Below are positions 1-9,209 of a stretch of DNA of 64,000 bases, piece by piece. Below the pieces are notes generated by a model. It was not told the origin of the DNA, did no database searches, and saw nothing but the letters and a program-made list of their open reading frames with translations. The position numbers and the translations under genes are program-made. The stretch is from Streptomyces kaniharaensis (lineage in GTDB: Bacteria; Actinomycetota; Actinomycetes; Streptomycetales; Streptomycetaceae), in contig NZ_WBOF01000001.1 in NCBI RefSeq assembly GCF_009569385.1, positions 4,267,501 through 4,331,500 on the forward strand, in the 5' to 3' direction. How positions within the stretch are numbered: the stretch's first letter is position 1; the number at the start of each line of letters is the position of its first letter.

Positions 1-990
<990 letters not shown>

Positions 991-1061
991 CAGTTGCTCG
1001 CGTCCACTGTGTTGTTCTGAAACAACGACTGCCCTGTCGGCGGGTCGGACAGTTTCATAGT

Positions 1062-1180
1062 GTTTCGGTGGTCATAGCGTGAGGGAAACGCCCGGTTACA
1101 TTCCGAACCCGGAAGCTAAGCCTTACAGCGCCGATGGTACTGCAGGGGGGACCCTGTGGGAGAGTAGGACGCCGCCGAAC
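1062..1180 (+). rRNA. rrf: 5S ribosomal RNA
   Basis: The sequence from GTTTCGGTGGTCATAGCG to GGACGCCGCCGAAC has the 5S pattern: paired termini (GTTTCGG with CCGAAC), a CCGAACCCGGAAG core, and about 118 bases in length. It follows the 23S gene by about 70 bases, the usual order of an actinobacterial rRNA operon. The ends are accurate to a few bases. Confidence 0.95.
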
Positions 1181-1190
1181 AATTATTCCG

Positions 1191-1224
1191 AAGAACCCCC
1201 ATCCGATTCCGGATGGGGGTTCTT
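1191..1224. terminator. rRNA operon terminator (bidirectional)
   Basis: A perfect 15-bp stem (AAGAACCCCCATCCG and its complement) with a 4-base loop lies just after the 5S gene. It sits between two convergent units, so it probably also terminates the minus-strand acetyltransferase that ends at 1242. Confidence 0.9.
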
Positions 1225-1241
1225 CGCATTTCCGGGAGGCT

Positions 1242-1694
1242 TCAGATCGGAAGCTTGAAGCCGTAGTGCGACCGGACGAAGCCGAGCCGCTCGTAGAAGC
1301 GGTGGGCGTCGGTGCGGGTGGCGTCCGAGGTGAGCTGGACGAGGTCGGCGCCGAGGTCACGGGAGTGGTCGATCGCCCACTCGATCAGCTGGGTGCCGAG
1401 ACCGCTGCCGCGTTCGTCGGCGTGGATGCGGACGGCCTCGATGATGGTGCGGATGGAGCCCTTCCGGGAGAGGCCGGGGACGAGGGTCAGCTGCAGGGTG
1501 CCGACGGTCCGGCCGGCGCGTTCGGCGACGACCAGGTGCTGGTGCGGGTCGCCGTCGATGCGCGCGAAGGCGGTGCGGTAGGGGGTGAGGTCGTCGGGGC
1601 TCTCGCGGGTGGCGCCCAGGGTGTCGTCGGCGAGCATGGCCACTATCGCCGGAAGGTCCTCTTCGGTGGCCCGGCGGATCATCAGATCGGTCAT
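1242..1694 (-). CDS. GNAT family N-acetyltransferase
   Basis: A 150-residue protein with the usual GNAT length and fold signature. The acetyl-CoA pyrophosphate-binding segment is DERGSGLGTQL near residues 92-102, followed by a C-terminal YERLGF motif typical of N-acetyltransferases. GNAT enzymes move an acetyl group from acetyl-CoA to an amine, but the substrate cannot be read from the sequence. The ATG at 1694 is chosen because MIRRATEEDL is the expected first strand of the fold; the longer reading upstream overlaps the VOC gene and is not credible. It is convergent with the rRNA operon. Confidence 0.85.
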   Translation of the reverse strand: MTDLMIRRATEEDLPAIVAMLADDTLGATRESPDDLTPYRTAFARIDGDPHQHLVVAERAGRTVGTLQLTLVPGLSRKGSIRTIIEAVRIHADERGSGLGTQLIEWAIDHSRDLGADLVQLTSDATRTDAHRFYERLGFVRSHYGFKLPI

Positions 1695-1798
1695 GATCAG
1701 AGGATAGGAGGCTCCCTCACCCGCACCACCGCCCGGCCGTGCCCGTAGCACGCCTTCACGGCCCTCCTGAGGGGTGATCCAGGCGGGGTGAGCCGGCG

Positions 1799-2590
1799 TC
1801 ACTCGCCGGGCTTGGCGCTGGTGATGACGGCGAAGACGGCGCCGTGCGGGTCGTGCAGCTGGGCGAGCCGGCCCACGCCGTGGACGTCCATGGCGGCGAT
1901 CCGGACGGTCGCTCCGAGGGTGCTCGCGATGGCGAGGCTCGCGTCGACGTTGGGGACCTCGAAGTAGGGGAGCCAGTGCGAGGTGGTGCCGGCGGCGGTC
2001 TGCTCGGGGCCGAGCTGCATGATGCCGCCGTGTGCGTCGTCGGTGCCGCCGCCGGCCGGGGTGAGGACGGTGTAGAGCGCTTCCCCGATCGGGACGTCCT
2101 GCTCCTGCCAGCCGAAGACCGCACGGTAGAAGGCCTTGGAGCGCTCGGCGTCGACGCTGTAGCACTCCGTCCAGCAGAGGCTGCCCTCCTCGGTGACCAC
2201 GTCGAGGCCGGGGGTGTCGTGGGGCTGCCAGACGGCGAACTCGGCGCCGATCGGGTCGGTGTAGCCGGCCATCCGGCCCGCGGTGAAGACGTTGAAGGGG
2301 GCGAACCGGACGCGCCCGCCGGCCTGGCGGACGAGTTCGGTGGTGCGGTCGGCGTCGGGGGTGTGGAAGTACAGCGTCCAGGCGGGCAGGGCGTTGTCCT
2401 CGGCGAGCGGGCCTAGGGCGGCGACCGTCCGGTCGTCGAGCTGGAAGAAGCCGTAGCCGCCGGCCTCGGGGCCCGCCGAGTCGAAGGTCCAGCCGAACAG
2501 GGTGGTGTAGAAGTCCACGGAGGCCCGGGTGTCGGGGCTGCTCAGGTCGAGCCAGACCGGGGAGCCGGGGCGGTAGGCGGTGGTGAGCAT
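1799..2590 (-). CDS. VOC family protein with two glyoxalase-like repeats
   Basis: The 263-residue product contains two vicinal-oxygen-chelate modules, roughly residues 8-120 and 140-258. Each has the WLDLSS or WTECYS entry strand and a repeated D..A..FY..LFGW motif. Such tandem VOC proteins are cytosolic metal-binding enzymes or small-molecule binding proteins related to glyoxalase I and dioxygenases; no substrate can be named. The ATG at 2590 has a GAGGAG ribosome-binding site about 8 bases upstream. It lies upstream of and on the same strand as the GNAT gene, about 100 bases apart. Confidence 0.85.
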   Translation of the reverse strand: MLTTAYRPGSPVWLDLSSPDTRASVDFYTTLFGWTFDSAGPEAGGYGFFQLDDRTVAALGPLAEDNALPAWTLYFHTPDADRTTELVRQAGGRVRFAPFNVFTAGRMAGYTDPIGAEFAVWQPHDTPGLDVVTEEGSLCWTECYSVDAERSKAFYRAVFGWQEQDVPIGEALYTVLTPAGGGTDDAHGGIMQLGPEQTAAGTTSHWLPYFEVPNVDASLAIASTLGATVRIAAMDVHGVGRLAQLHDPHGAVFAVITSAKPGE

Positions 2591-2826
2591 GGCACTGCTC
2601 CTCGGACGGGGCCCGTACGGGCGCGGGCTCGGTCGGCGACCCCCCGGTCCCTCCCAGCGTGGCACCTGCGCCGGAGGGCCGCACGGCAGACCGGCAGGGG
2701 TCGTTGACGGAGGCTGCCGGCACGGGCCCTCGGGAGAGGCCGCTGACAGCGGCTCGGGGCCTGTCCGACCGGGGCGGTACGGTGCGTAGCGGAAAGGTCC
2801 GCCCGTACCGGTCGAAGGGGGTCCCG

Positions 2827-5064
2827 GTGGCCAGGCAGCCGCAGGCGGGACAGCAGCTCGCGCAGCGCCAGCTCGCCCAGGTGGAGGGGGTGCTGGAGCG
2901 GATCACCTACGCCAACGAGGAGACCGGGTACACGGTGGCCCGGGTGGACACCGGCCGGGGCAGTAACGACCTGCTGACCGTCGTGGGGGCGCTGCTGGGG
3001 GCGCAGGTCGGGGAGTCGCTGCGGCTGCACGGGCGGTGGGGCTCGCACCCGCAGTACGGGCGGCAGTTCGTGGTGGAGAACTACACGACGGTGCTGCCGG
3101 CCACCGTGCAGGGGATCCAGCGGTATCTCGGGTCGGGCCTGATCAAGGGGATCGGGCCGCGGTTCGCCGAGCGGATCGTGGAGCGGTTCGGGGCGGACAC
3201 CCTGGAGGTGATCGAGAACGAGCCCGGTCGGCTGATCGAGGTGCCGGGGCTGGGGCCGAAGCGGACGAAGAAGATCGCGGCGGCCTGGGAGGAGCAGAAG
3301 GCCATCAAGGAGGTCATGGTCTTCCTGCAGGGCGTCGGGGTGTCGACCTCGCTGGCCGTGCGCATCTACAAGCAGTACGGAGACGCCTCGATCGGGGTGG
3401 TGCGGAAAGAGCCGTACCGGCTGGCCGCGGACGTGTGGGGCATCGGTTTCCTGACGGCGGACCGGATCGCGCAGGCGGTGGGGATTCCGCACGACAGCCC
3501 CGAGCGGGTGAAGGCCGGTTTGCAGTACGCGCTGTCGCAGAGCAGCGACCAGGGGCACTGCTATCTGCCGGAGGAGCGGCTGATCGCGGACGGCGTGAAG
3601 CTGCTCCAGGTGGACGTGGGGCTGGTGATCGACTGCCTGGCGGAGCTGGTGGCGGCGGAGGGGGTGGTGCGCGAGTCGGTGCCGGGGGAGGGCGGTGAGC
3701 CGATCACCGCGGTGTACCTGGTGCCGTTCCACCGCGCGGAGATCTCGCTCGCCAACCAGCTGCTGCGGCTGCTGCGGGCCGACGCGGACAGGATGCCGTG
3801 GTTCGGGTCGGTCGACTGGCCGGTGGCGCTGGAGTGGCTGGCGAGGCGCACCGGGGCCGAGCTGGCGCCGGAGCAGGAGCAGGCGGTGCGGTTGGCGCTG
3901 ACGGAGAAGGTCGCGGTGCTGACGGGTGGTCCGGGCTGCGGCAAGTCGTTCACGGTGAAGTCGATCGTGACGCTGGCACTGGCGAAGCGGGCGAAGGTGG
4001 TGCTGGCGGCGCCGACCGGCCGGGCGGCGAAGCGGCTGGCGGAGCTGACCGGGGCGGAGGCCTCGACGGTGCACCGGCTGCTCGAGCTGAAGCCGGGCGG
4101 GGACGCGGCGTACGACCGGGACCGGCCGCTGGACGCGGATCTGGTGGTGGTCGACGAGGCCTCGATGCTGGACCTGATCCTGGCGAACAAGCTGGTCAAG
4201 GCGGTGCCGCCGGGGGCGCACCTGCTGTTCGTCGGGGACGTGGACCAGCTGCCGTCGGTGGGCGCCGGGGAGGTGCTGCGGGACATGCTGGCGGAGGGCG
4301 GGCCGATTCCGTCGGTGCGGCTGACCAGGATCTTCCGGCAGGCGCAGCAGTCGGGTGTGGTGACCAACGCACACCGGATCAACGAGGGGAAGCCGCCGCT
4401 GACGGACGGCCTGCCGGACTTCTTCCTGTTCGCGGAGGACGACGCGGAGCTGGCGGCCGGTCTGACGGTGGACGTGGTGGCGCGGCGGATCCCGCAGAAG
4501 TTCGGGTTCGACCCGCGCCGGGACGTCCAGGTGCTGGCGCCGATGCACCGGGGGCCGGCCGGGGCGGGGAATCTGAACACGCTGCTGCAAGCGGCGGTGA
4601 CACCGGCCCGGGAGGGGCTGGCGGAGCGGCGGTTCGGCGGGCGGACGTTCCGGGTGGGGGACAAGGTCACCCAGATCCGCAACAACTACGACAAGGGGCG
4701 GAACGGCGTCTTCAACGGCACAGTGGGAGTGGTGACCGCTCTCAGCCTGGACGACCAGCGGCTGACGGTGCTCACCGACGAGGACGAGGAGGTGCCGTAC
4801 GACTTCGACGAACTCGACGAACTGGCCCACGCGTACGCGGTGACGATCCACCGCTCGCAGGGCAGTGAGTATCCGGTGGTGGTGATTCCGGTCACTATGT
4901 CCGCTTGGACGATGCTCCAGCGAAACCTCTTGTACACCGCCGTGACCAGGGCACGGAAACTCGTGGTGCTGGTTGGGTCACGGAAGGCGATCGCGCAGGC
5001 TGTGCGAGCCGTCAGTGCAGGTCGGAGGCATGCCGCGCTCGATCACCGACTTGCGACTGGATGA
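2827..5064 (+). CDS. recD2: ATP-dependent RecD2-type DNA helicase
   Basis: A 745-residue SF1B helicase of the RecD2 class, the RecBC-independent form, thought to act 5'-3' in DNA repair or fork processing. The N-terminal third holds helix-hairpin-helix segments (LIKGIGPRFAERIVERFG, IEVPGLGPKRTKKI). The motor carries the Walker A sequence GGPGCGKS near residues 366-373, the Walker B DEASM near 441-445, and the C-terminal motifs VTIHRSQGSEYPVV and LYTAVTRAR. The GTG at 2827 is preferred over the open frame from 2659: it has a G-rich ribosome-binding site and gives the normal family length. Confidence 0.93.
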   Translation: MARQPQAGQQLAQRQLAQVEGVLERITYANEETGYTVARVDTGRGSNDLLTVVGALLGAQVGESLRLHGRWGSHPQYGRQFVVENYTTVLPATVQGIQRYLGSGLIKGIGPRFAERIVERFGADTLEVIENEPGRLIEVPGLGPKRTKKIAAAWEEQKAIKEVMVFLQGVGVSTSLAVRIYKQYGDASIGVVRKEPYRLAADVWGIGFLTADRIAQAVGIPHDSPERVKAGLQYALSQSSDQGHCYLPEERLIADGVKLLQVDVGLVIDCLAELVAAEGVVRESVPGEGGEPITAVYLVPFHRAEISLANQLLRLLRADADRMPWFGSVDWPVALEWLARRTGAELAPEQEQAVRLALTEKVAVLTGGPGCGKSFTVKSIVTLALAKRAKVVLAAPTGRAAKRLAELTGAEASTVHRLLELKPGGDAAYDRDRPLDADLVVVDEASMLDLILANKLVKAVPPGAHLLFVGDVDQLPSVGAGEVLRDMLAEGGPIPSVRLTRIFRQAQQSGVVTNAHRINEGKPPLTDGLPDFFLFAEDDAELAAGLTVDVVARRIPQKFGFDPRRDVQVLAPMHRGPAGAGNLNTLLQAAVTPAREGLAERRFGGRTFRVGDKVTQIRNNYDKGRNGVFNGTVGVVTALSLDDQRLTVLTDEDEEVPYDFDELDELAHAYAVTIHRSQGSEYPVVVIPVTMSAWTMLQRNLLYTAVTRARKLVVLVGSRKAIAQAVRAVSAGRRHAALDHRLATG

Positions 5065-5289
5065 TTATCCAACAGGATGGTTGCCTCTAATGTTCTCTTG
5101 ACGTGAAGAGATTTACGGCAGAGCCTAGGGTGGTGCCGATCTTGTCCGGTTCGTACCGGCTGTGGCGGCAGGTTTTGTAGGGGCGGGCCCTTTCGGGCCA
5201 CCCCGGGTGCGCGACTGTCCTCCAGATGGGGGAAGGTAGAGACAGTCAGGGCACCTTGGAAGAGGATTCATTTCGTCGGTGAGGAAGAC

Positions 5290-6579
5290 GTGAGCGACAA
5301 CTCGGTAGTACTGCGGTACCAGGACGGCGAGTACGAGTACCCCGTCGTCGAGAGCACTGCGGGCAACGCCGGCTTCGACATCTCGAAGCTGCTCCCGCAG
5401 ACCGGCCTGGTCACCCTGGACAACGGCTTCGGTAACACCGCCGCGTACAAGTCCGCGATCACCTTCGTGGACGGTGACGCCGGCATCCTGCGGTACCGCG
5501 GCTACCCGATCGAGCAGCTCGCGTCAGAGGGCGGCTTCATCGAGACCGCGTACCTCCTGATCAACGGCGAGCTGCCCAAGGCGGACCAGCTGGCCGAGTT
5601 CAACCGCGAGATCACCCAGCACACCCTGCTGCACGAGGACGTCAAGCGGTTCTTCCAGGGCTTCCCGCGGGACGCCCACCCGATGGCGATGCTGTCCTCG
5701 GTGGTCGGTGCGCTGTCCACGTTCTACCCGGAGAGCCACAACCCGTTCGACTCGGCCCAGCGCCACCTGTCGACCGTCCGCCTGCTCGCCAAGCTGCCCA
5801 CGATCGCGGCCTACGCGTACAAGAAGGCGATGGGCCAGCCCTTCGTCTACCCGCGCAACGACCTGAGCTACGTCGAGAACTTCCTCCGGATGACCTTCGC
5901 CGTCCCGGCCGAGGACTACGAGCTCAACCCGGTCGTGGTCAACGCCCTCGACAAGCTGCTCATCCTGCACGCGGACCACGAGCAGAACTGCTCGACCTCC
6001 ACCGTGCGCCTGGTCGGCTCCAGCCACGCCAACCTGTTCGCCTCGATCTCGGCCGGTATCTCCGCGCTCTGGGGCCCGCTGCACGGCGGCGCCAACCAGG
6101 CCGTGCTGGAGATGCTGGAGAGCATCCAGAAGGACGGCGGCGACGTCGACGCCTTCATCACGAAGGTCAAGAACCGCGAGGCCGGCGTCAAGCTGATGGG
6201 CTTCGGCCACCGCGTCTACAAGGCCTTCGACCCGCGTGCCGCGCAGGTCAAGAAGCTCGCGCACGAGGTGCTCGGCCAGCTCGGCAAGAACGACGAGCTG
6301 CTGGACATCGCGCTCAAGCTGGAGGAGCACGCCCTCAAGGACGACTTCTTCGTCTCGCGCAAGCTCTACCCGAACGTGGACTTCTACACCGGCCTGATCT
6401 ACCGCGCCATGGGCTTCCCGACCAGCATGTTCACCGTGCTGTTCGCCCTCGGCCGGCTGCCGGGCTGGATCGCCCACTGGCACGAGATGATCAACGACCC
6501 GACCAGCCGGATCGGCCGTCCGCGCCAGATCTACACGGGCACCGCGATCCGCGACTACGTCGCCCTCGGCGACCGCTGA
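5290..6579 (+). CDS. gltA: Citrate synthase
   Basis: A 429-residue type II citrate synthase that condenses oxaloacetate and acetyl-CoA at the entry of the TCA cycle. The catalytic residues are in their usual places: His265 in GPLHGGAN, His307 in GFGHRVYK and Asp364 in NVDFYTG. The GTG start has a GAGGAAG ribosome-binding site. The 225-base leader contains TTGACG at 5099, a possible -35, and small inverted repeats (GACTGTC near 5213 and GACAGTC near 5241), but no clean -10 at standard spacing. Its own terminator hairpin is interrupted by an insertion sequence. Confidence 0.97.
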   Translation: MSDNSVVLRYQDGEYEYPVVESTAGNAGFDISKLLPQTGLVTLDNGFGNTAAYKSAITFVDGDAGILRYRGYPIEQLASEGGFIETAYLLINGELPKADQLAEFNREITQHTLLHEDVKRFFQGFPRDAHPMAMLSSVVGALSTFYPESHNPFDSAQRHLSTVRLLAKLPTIAAYAYKKAMGQPFVYPRNDLSYVENFLRMTFAVPAEDYELNPVVVNALDKLLILHADHEQNCSTSTVRLVGSSHANLFASISAGISALWGPLHGGANQAVLEMLESIQKDGGDVDAFITKVKNREAGVKLMGFGHRVYKAFDPRAAQVKKLAHEVLGQLGKNDELLDIALKLEEHALKDDFFVSRKLYPNVDFYTGLIYRAMGFPTSMFTVLFALGRLPGWIAHWHEMINDPTSRIGRPRQIYTGTAIRDYVALGDR

Positions 6580-6592
6580 CGCAGAACCCCGA

Positions 6593-6610
6593 AGGGCCCG
6601 GCCGCAGGTG
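6593..6610 (+). terminator. Left half of the split gltA terminator
   Basis: AGGGCCCGGCCGCA (6593-6606) followed by GGTG. Its exact complement stands at 7923-7936, on the other side of the IS30-family element. Joined around one copy of GGTG, the two make a 14-bp perfect stem with a 4-base loop placed 13 bases after the gltA stop, a textbook factor-independent terminator. Confidence 0.8.
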
Positions 6611-7918
6611 CTTGGGTTCTAGGAGTCGTTGCAACACCCCAGTTCAGGGGATGCATTGGACTTCGAGATCCGCAAGGGCCGGACGGCCCAGGGGCCTGTG
6701 AAGCTGCGCCGGGAACGGGAGGCATACTCCCGGCTCATGCAGCAGGGCTACACGAACACCGAGGCGTGCCGGATCGTCGGCATCGCCCGCCGGACCGGCC
6801 AGAAGTGGCGTCACGGCCGCGGAGCCGAGCAGCGGCAGAAGGCGGCACCACCGATTCGCATGGTGGTGCCGCCTTCCGGTGTCTCCCGGTATCTGAGCGA
6901 GGACGAGCGGATCCACATCGCCGACCGGCTGCGGGAGAAGGCCACCGTGCGGGCCATCGCCGCGGAGCTGGGCCGCAGTCCGTCCACCATCAGCCGGGAG
7001 ATCCGCCGCAACCGCACCGAGGGCACTCGCGGGCAGTGGCACTACCGTCCGCACGCCGCCCAGGCCAGGGCGGACGCTCGCCGGCCCCGCCCCAAGGCCC
7101 GCAAGATCACCGAGAACCCCGAGCTGCACGCCGCCGTCCAGGCGATGCTGGACGAGCAGTGGAGCCCGGAGCAGATCTGCCACGCTCTACGTCGACAGTT
7201 CCCCGACCGGCCGGAGATGCACGTGGTCCACGAGACCGTCTACCAGGCGCTCTACGTCCAGGGCCGCGGCGAGCTGCGGCGCGAGCTCGCCGGTGCCCTG
7301 CGCTCAGGCCGGGCCCGCCGCAGGCCCCAGCGGCAGGCCAACTGCCGGCGTTCCCGCTTCACCGACCCGATGGTCATGATCAGCGAGCGCCCCGCCGAGG
7401 CCGAGGACCGGGCCGTCCCCGGCCACTGGGAGGGCGATCTGATCCTCGGCAAGGAGCACAAGTCCGCGATCGGCACCCTGGTCGAGCGTTCGACCCGCTA
7501 CGTGATGCTGCTGCACCTGCCCGGCGACCACACCGCCGAGACCGTCCGCGACGCCCTAGTGGCCACCGCCCGGACACTCCCGGTCCAGCTGAAGCGGTCC
7601 CTGACCTGGGACCAGGGCAGCGAGATGGCCAGGCACGCGGAGTTCAGCCTGGCCACCGACATCCCGGTCTACTTCTGCGACCCGGCCAGTCCCTGGTAGC
7701 GCGGCTCCAACGAGAACACGAACGGCCTGCTGCGGCAGTACTTCCCCAAGGGCACCGACCTGTCGGTCCACACGCCCGAGCACCTGGCCGCCGTCGCCGA
7801 CCAGCTCAACCGCCGCCCACGCAAAACGCTCGGCTGGGAAACCCCAGCCGAGCGTCTGGCTAAACTCCTCGCGGCCTAGACAACCGACCACGTGTTGCAA
7901 CGACCACTAGAAACCGCC
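6611..7918 (+). mobile_element. IS30-family insertion sequence (decayed)
   Basis: A 1.3-kb element bounded by imperfect inverted repeats: 27 bases at each end with 21 matches, best in the inner TCGTTGCAACAC block. It is flanked by a GGTG direct repeat (6607-6610 and 7919-7922) that I read as the target duplication. The duplication is one or two bases longer than the 2-3 usual in this family, so the exact ends may shift by a base or two. It encodes one transposase, which carries a premature stop. Confidence 0.85.
6656..7879 (+). pseudogene. IS30-family transposase, interrupted by an amber stop
   Basis: The reading frame encodes an IS30-type transposase with an N-terminal helix-turn-helix (ELGRSPSTISREIRRN) and a DDE domain: Asp261 in WEGDLIL, Asp319 in TWDQGSE and Glu353 in GSNENTNG, a D-(33)-E spacing normal for the family. 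A TAG at 7697-7699 stands just before RGSNENTNGL, five codons ahead of the catalytic Glu. The frame then continues unbroken for 59 codons to its natural TAG at 7877. The truncated product lacks the catalytic Glu and should be inactive unless the stop is read through. A TTG at 6656 with a CAGGGG site is the likely start; TTG at 6629 is also possible. Confidence 0.9.
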
Positions 7919-7936
7919 GGTGTGCGGCCGGGCCCT
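7919..7936 (+). terminator. Right half of the split gltA terminator
   Basis: GGTG followed by TGCGGCCGGGCCCT (7923-7936), the exact complement of 6593-6606. It is separated from its partner by the 1.3-kb insertion element. Confidence 0.8.
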
Positions 7937-8439
7937 CGCGTGTTCCCGCGCCGCACATCGTCGCGGGTACTCCCGCACGGGCGCGTGTGCACGGGGACGG
8001 AATCGAACGACGCACGACTCCGGGGCCGGCCGCAGCCCAGGACGGCCGCTCAAAGCGTCCCTGACCCGCCACGACCCCGGCGCCGTGCGCGAAGGCCGTC
8101 GAGGTCGACGGCCGACCCGGGGCCCGCCGGAGCCCCGTCGGCGACAGCGGAGGCGCGGGGACACGATGCCGTTCGCCGTGTCTCCGGTCCTCGGGAAAAC
8201 TGCCGCACTACCAACCTAAGACGTACCAGGGCGCGAGAAGTTACGCCCGAGGCATGTGACCTGCCTCTCGCCACGCTCCGTGTGCGCATGGTGCCGCGCT
8301 CATATCACACCTTCCCGCGCGCCGGACGTCACCCTCCCCGCAGTCACGGCAACCGAGCGTGATAGGAATCGTGGCATTCCGGTACGGACCGTCCCGCACC
8401 CTCGCAGCGCGGCGGCGGAACTGGGGAGGGAGTGCGCAG
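7937..8439. other. Intergenic gap without a recognised gene
   Basis: About 500 bases between the insertion element and the SDR gene. I see no coding frame with a credible start, no hairpin and no tRNA. The run GGACGGAATCGAAC near 7996 resembles a tRNA T-arm but has no partner arms. The promoter of the SDR gene presumably lies in the less GC-rich stretch around 8210-8330. Confidence 0.6.
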
Positions 8440-9159
8440 ATGGCCAGGAACGTCGTTGTCACCGGCGGTGGCACGGGAATCGGGTACGAGGTGGCGCGGC
8501 GGTTCGCCGAGGCCGGCGAACGGGTCGTGATCGTCGGCCGCCGCCGGGCGGTGCTGGACAAGGCCGCGGCCGACCTCGGGCCGAACGTCACCCCGCTGGT
8601 CTGCGACCTCGCCGACCCGGACGCCGTCGAGGCGGCACTCGACGAACTGCCCGAGCGGATCGACGTGCTGGTGAACAACGCCGGCAGCCGGGAGACCGTG
8701 ATCGGCGGCGGCCCGCACGCGCTGCTGGCCCGCTGGCGCGGCGACTTCGAGCGGAACGTGCTGACCGTGGTGCTGCTCACCGAGTCGATCCGGGACCGGC
8801 TCACGCCGGGCTCCGGCCGGGTGGTCACCATCAGCTCGATCGCCGCCCTGCGCGGGGCCGGCTCGTACGGCGCGGCGAAGGCCTCGCTGCACGCCTGGAA
8901 CCACTTCCTGGCGGCCCAGTTGGGCACTTCGGGGATCACCGCCAACATCGTCGCCCCGGGCACGGTGGCCGGCACCGAGTTCTTCGGCCCGCGGCTGGAC
9001 GAGGCCGAGGTCTCCCGCCGGGCGGCCCGCACCCTGCTCGGGCGGATCGGGGAGACCGGTGAGGTCGCCGCGGCCGTGTTCTTCCTCGCCTCGCCGGAGG
9101 CCGGGTTCATCACCGGCGAGATCCTGCACTGCAACGGCGGCGAGCTGCTCGGCCGTTGA
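8440..9159 (+). CDS. SDR family NAD(P)-dependent oxidoreductase
   Basis: A 239-residue classical short-chain dehydrogenase. It has the Rossmann motif TGGGTGIGYEVA (residues 8-19), the structural NNAGS motif and a catalytic S...Y..AK segment (SSIAALRGAGSYGAAKASL). It has the C-terminal GFITGEILHCNGG found in FabG-like members. The ATG at 8440 has a strong GGGGAGGGAG site, so the longer frame from 8359 is not needed. The substrate is unknown. It is transcribed alone and ends in the hairpin at 9171. Confidence 0.9.
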   Translation: MARNVVVTGGGTGIGYEVARRFAEAGERVVIVGRRRAVLDKAAADLGPNVTPLVCDLADPDAVEAALDELPERIDVLVNNAGSRETVIGGGPHALLARWRGDFERNVLTVVLLTESIRDRLTPGSGRVVTISSIAALRGAGSYGAAKASLHAWNHFLAAQLGTSGITANIVAPGTVAGTEFFGPRLDEAEVSRRAARTLLGRIGETGEVAAAVFFLASPEAGFITGEILHCNGGELLGR

Positions 9160-9170
9160 GGCAACGGAAG

Positions 9171-9200
9171 AGGGCCCGGACCGTATGCGGTCCGGGCCCT
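9171..9200. terminator. Bidirectional terminator between the SDR gene and copA
   Basis: A perfect 13-bp stem (AGGGCCCGGACCG with its complement) and a TATG loop between two convergent genes, 11 bases past the SDR stop and 9 bases past the copA stop. Confidence 0.85.
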
Positions 9201-9209
9201 TCCGCGTTG

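Noticed and set aside
1242..2906. A 554-codon minus-strand frame joining the GNAT gene to antisense of the VOC and helicase genes
   Set aside because: Only its last 150 codons encode a protein (the GNAT); the rest is Arg/Pro-rich shadow of the VOC gene in another frame.
7990..8020. T-arm-like GGACGGAATCGAAC suggesting a tRNA
   Set aside because: No acceptor, D-arm or anticodon arm can be folded around it on either strand.
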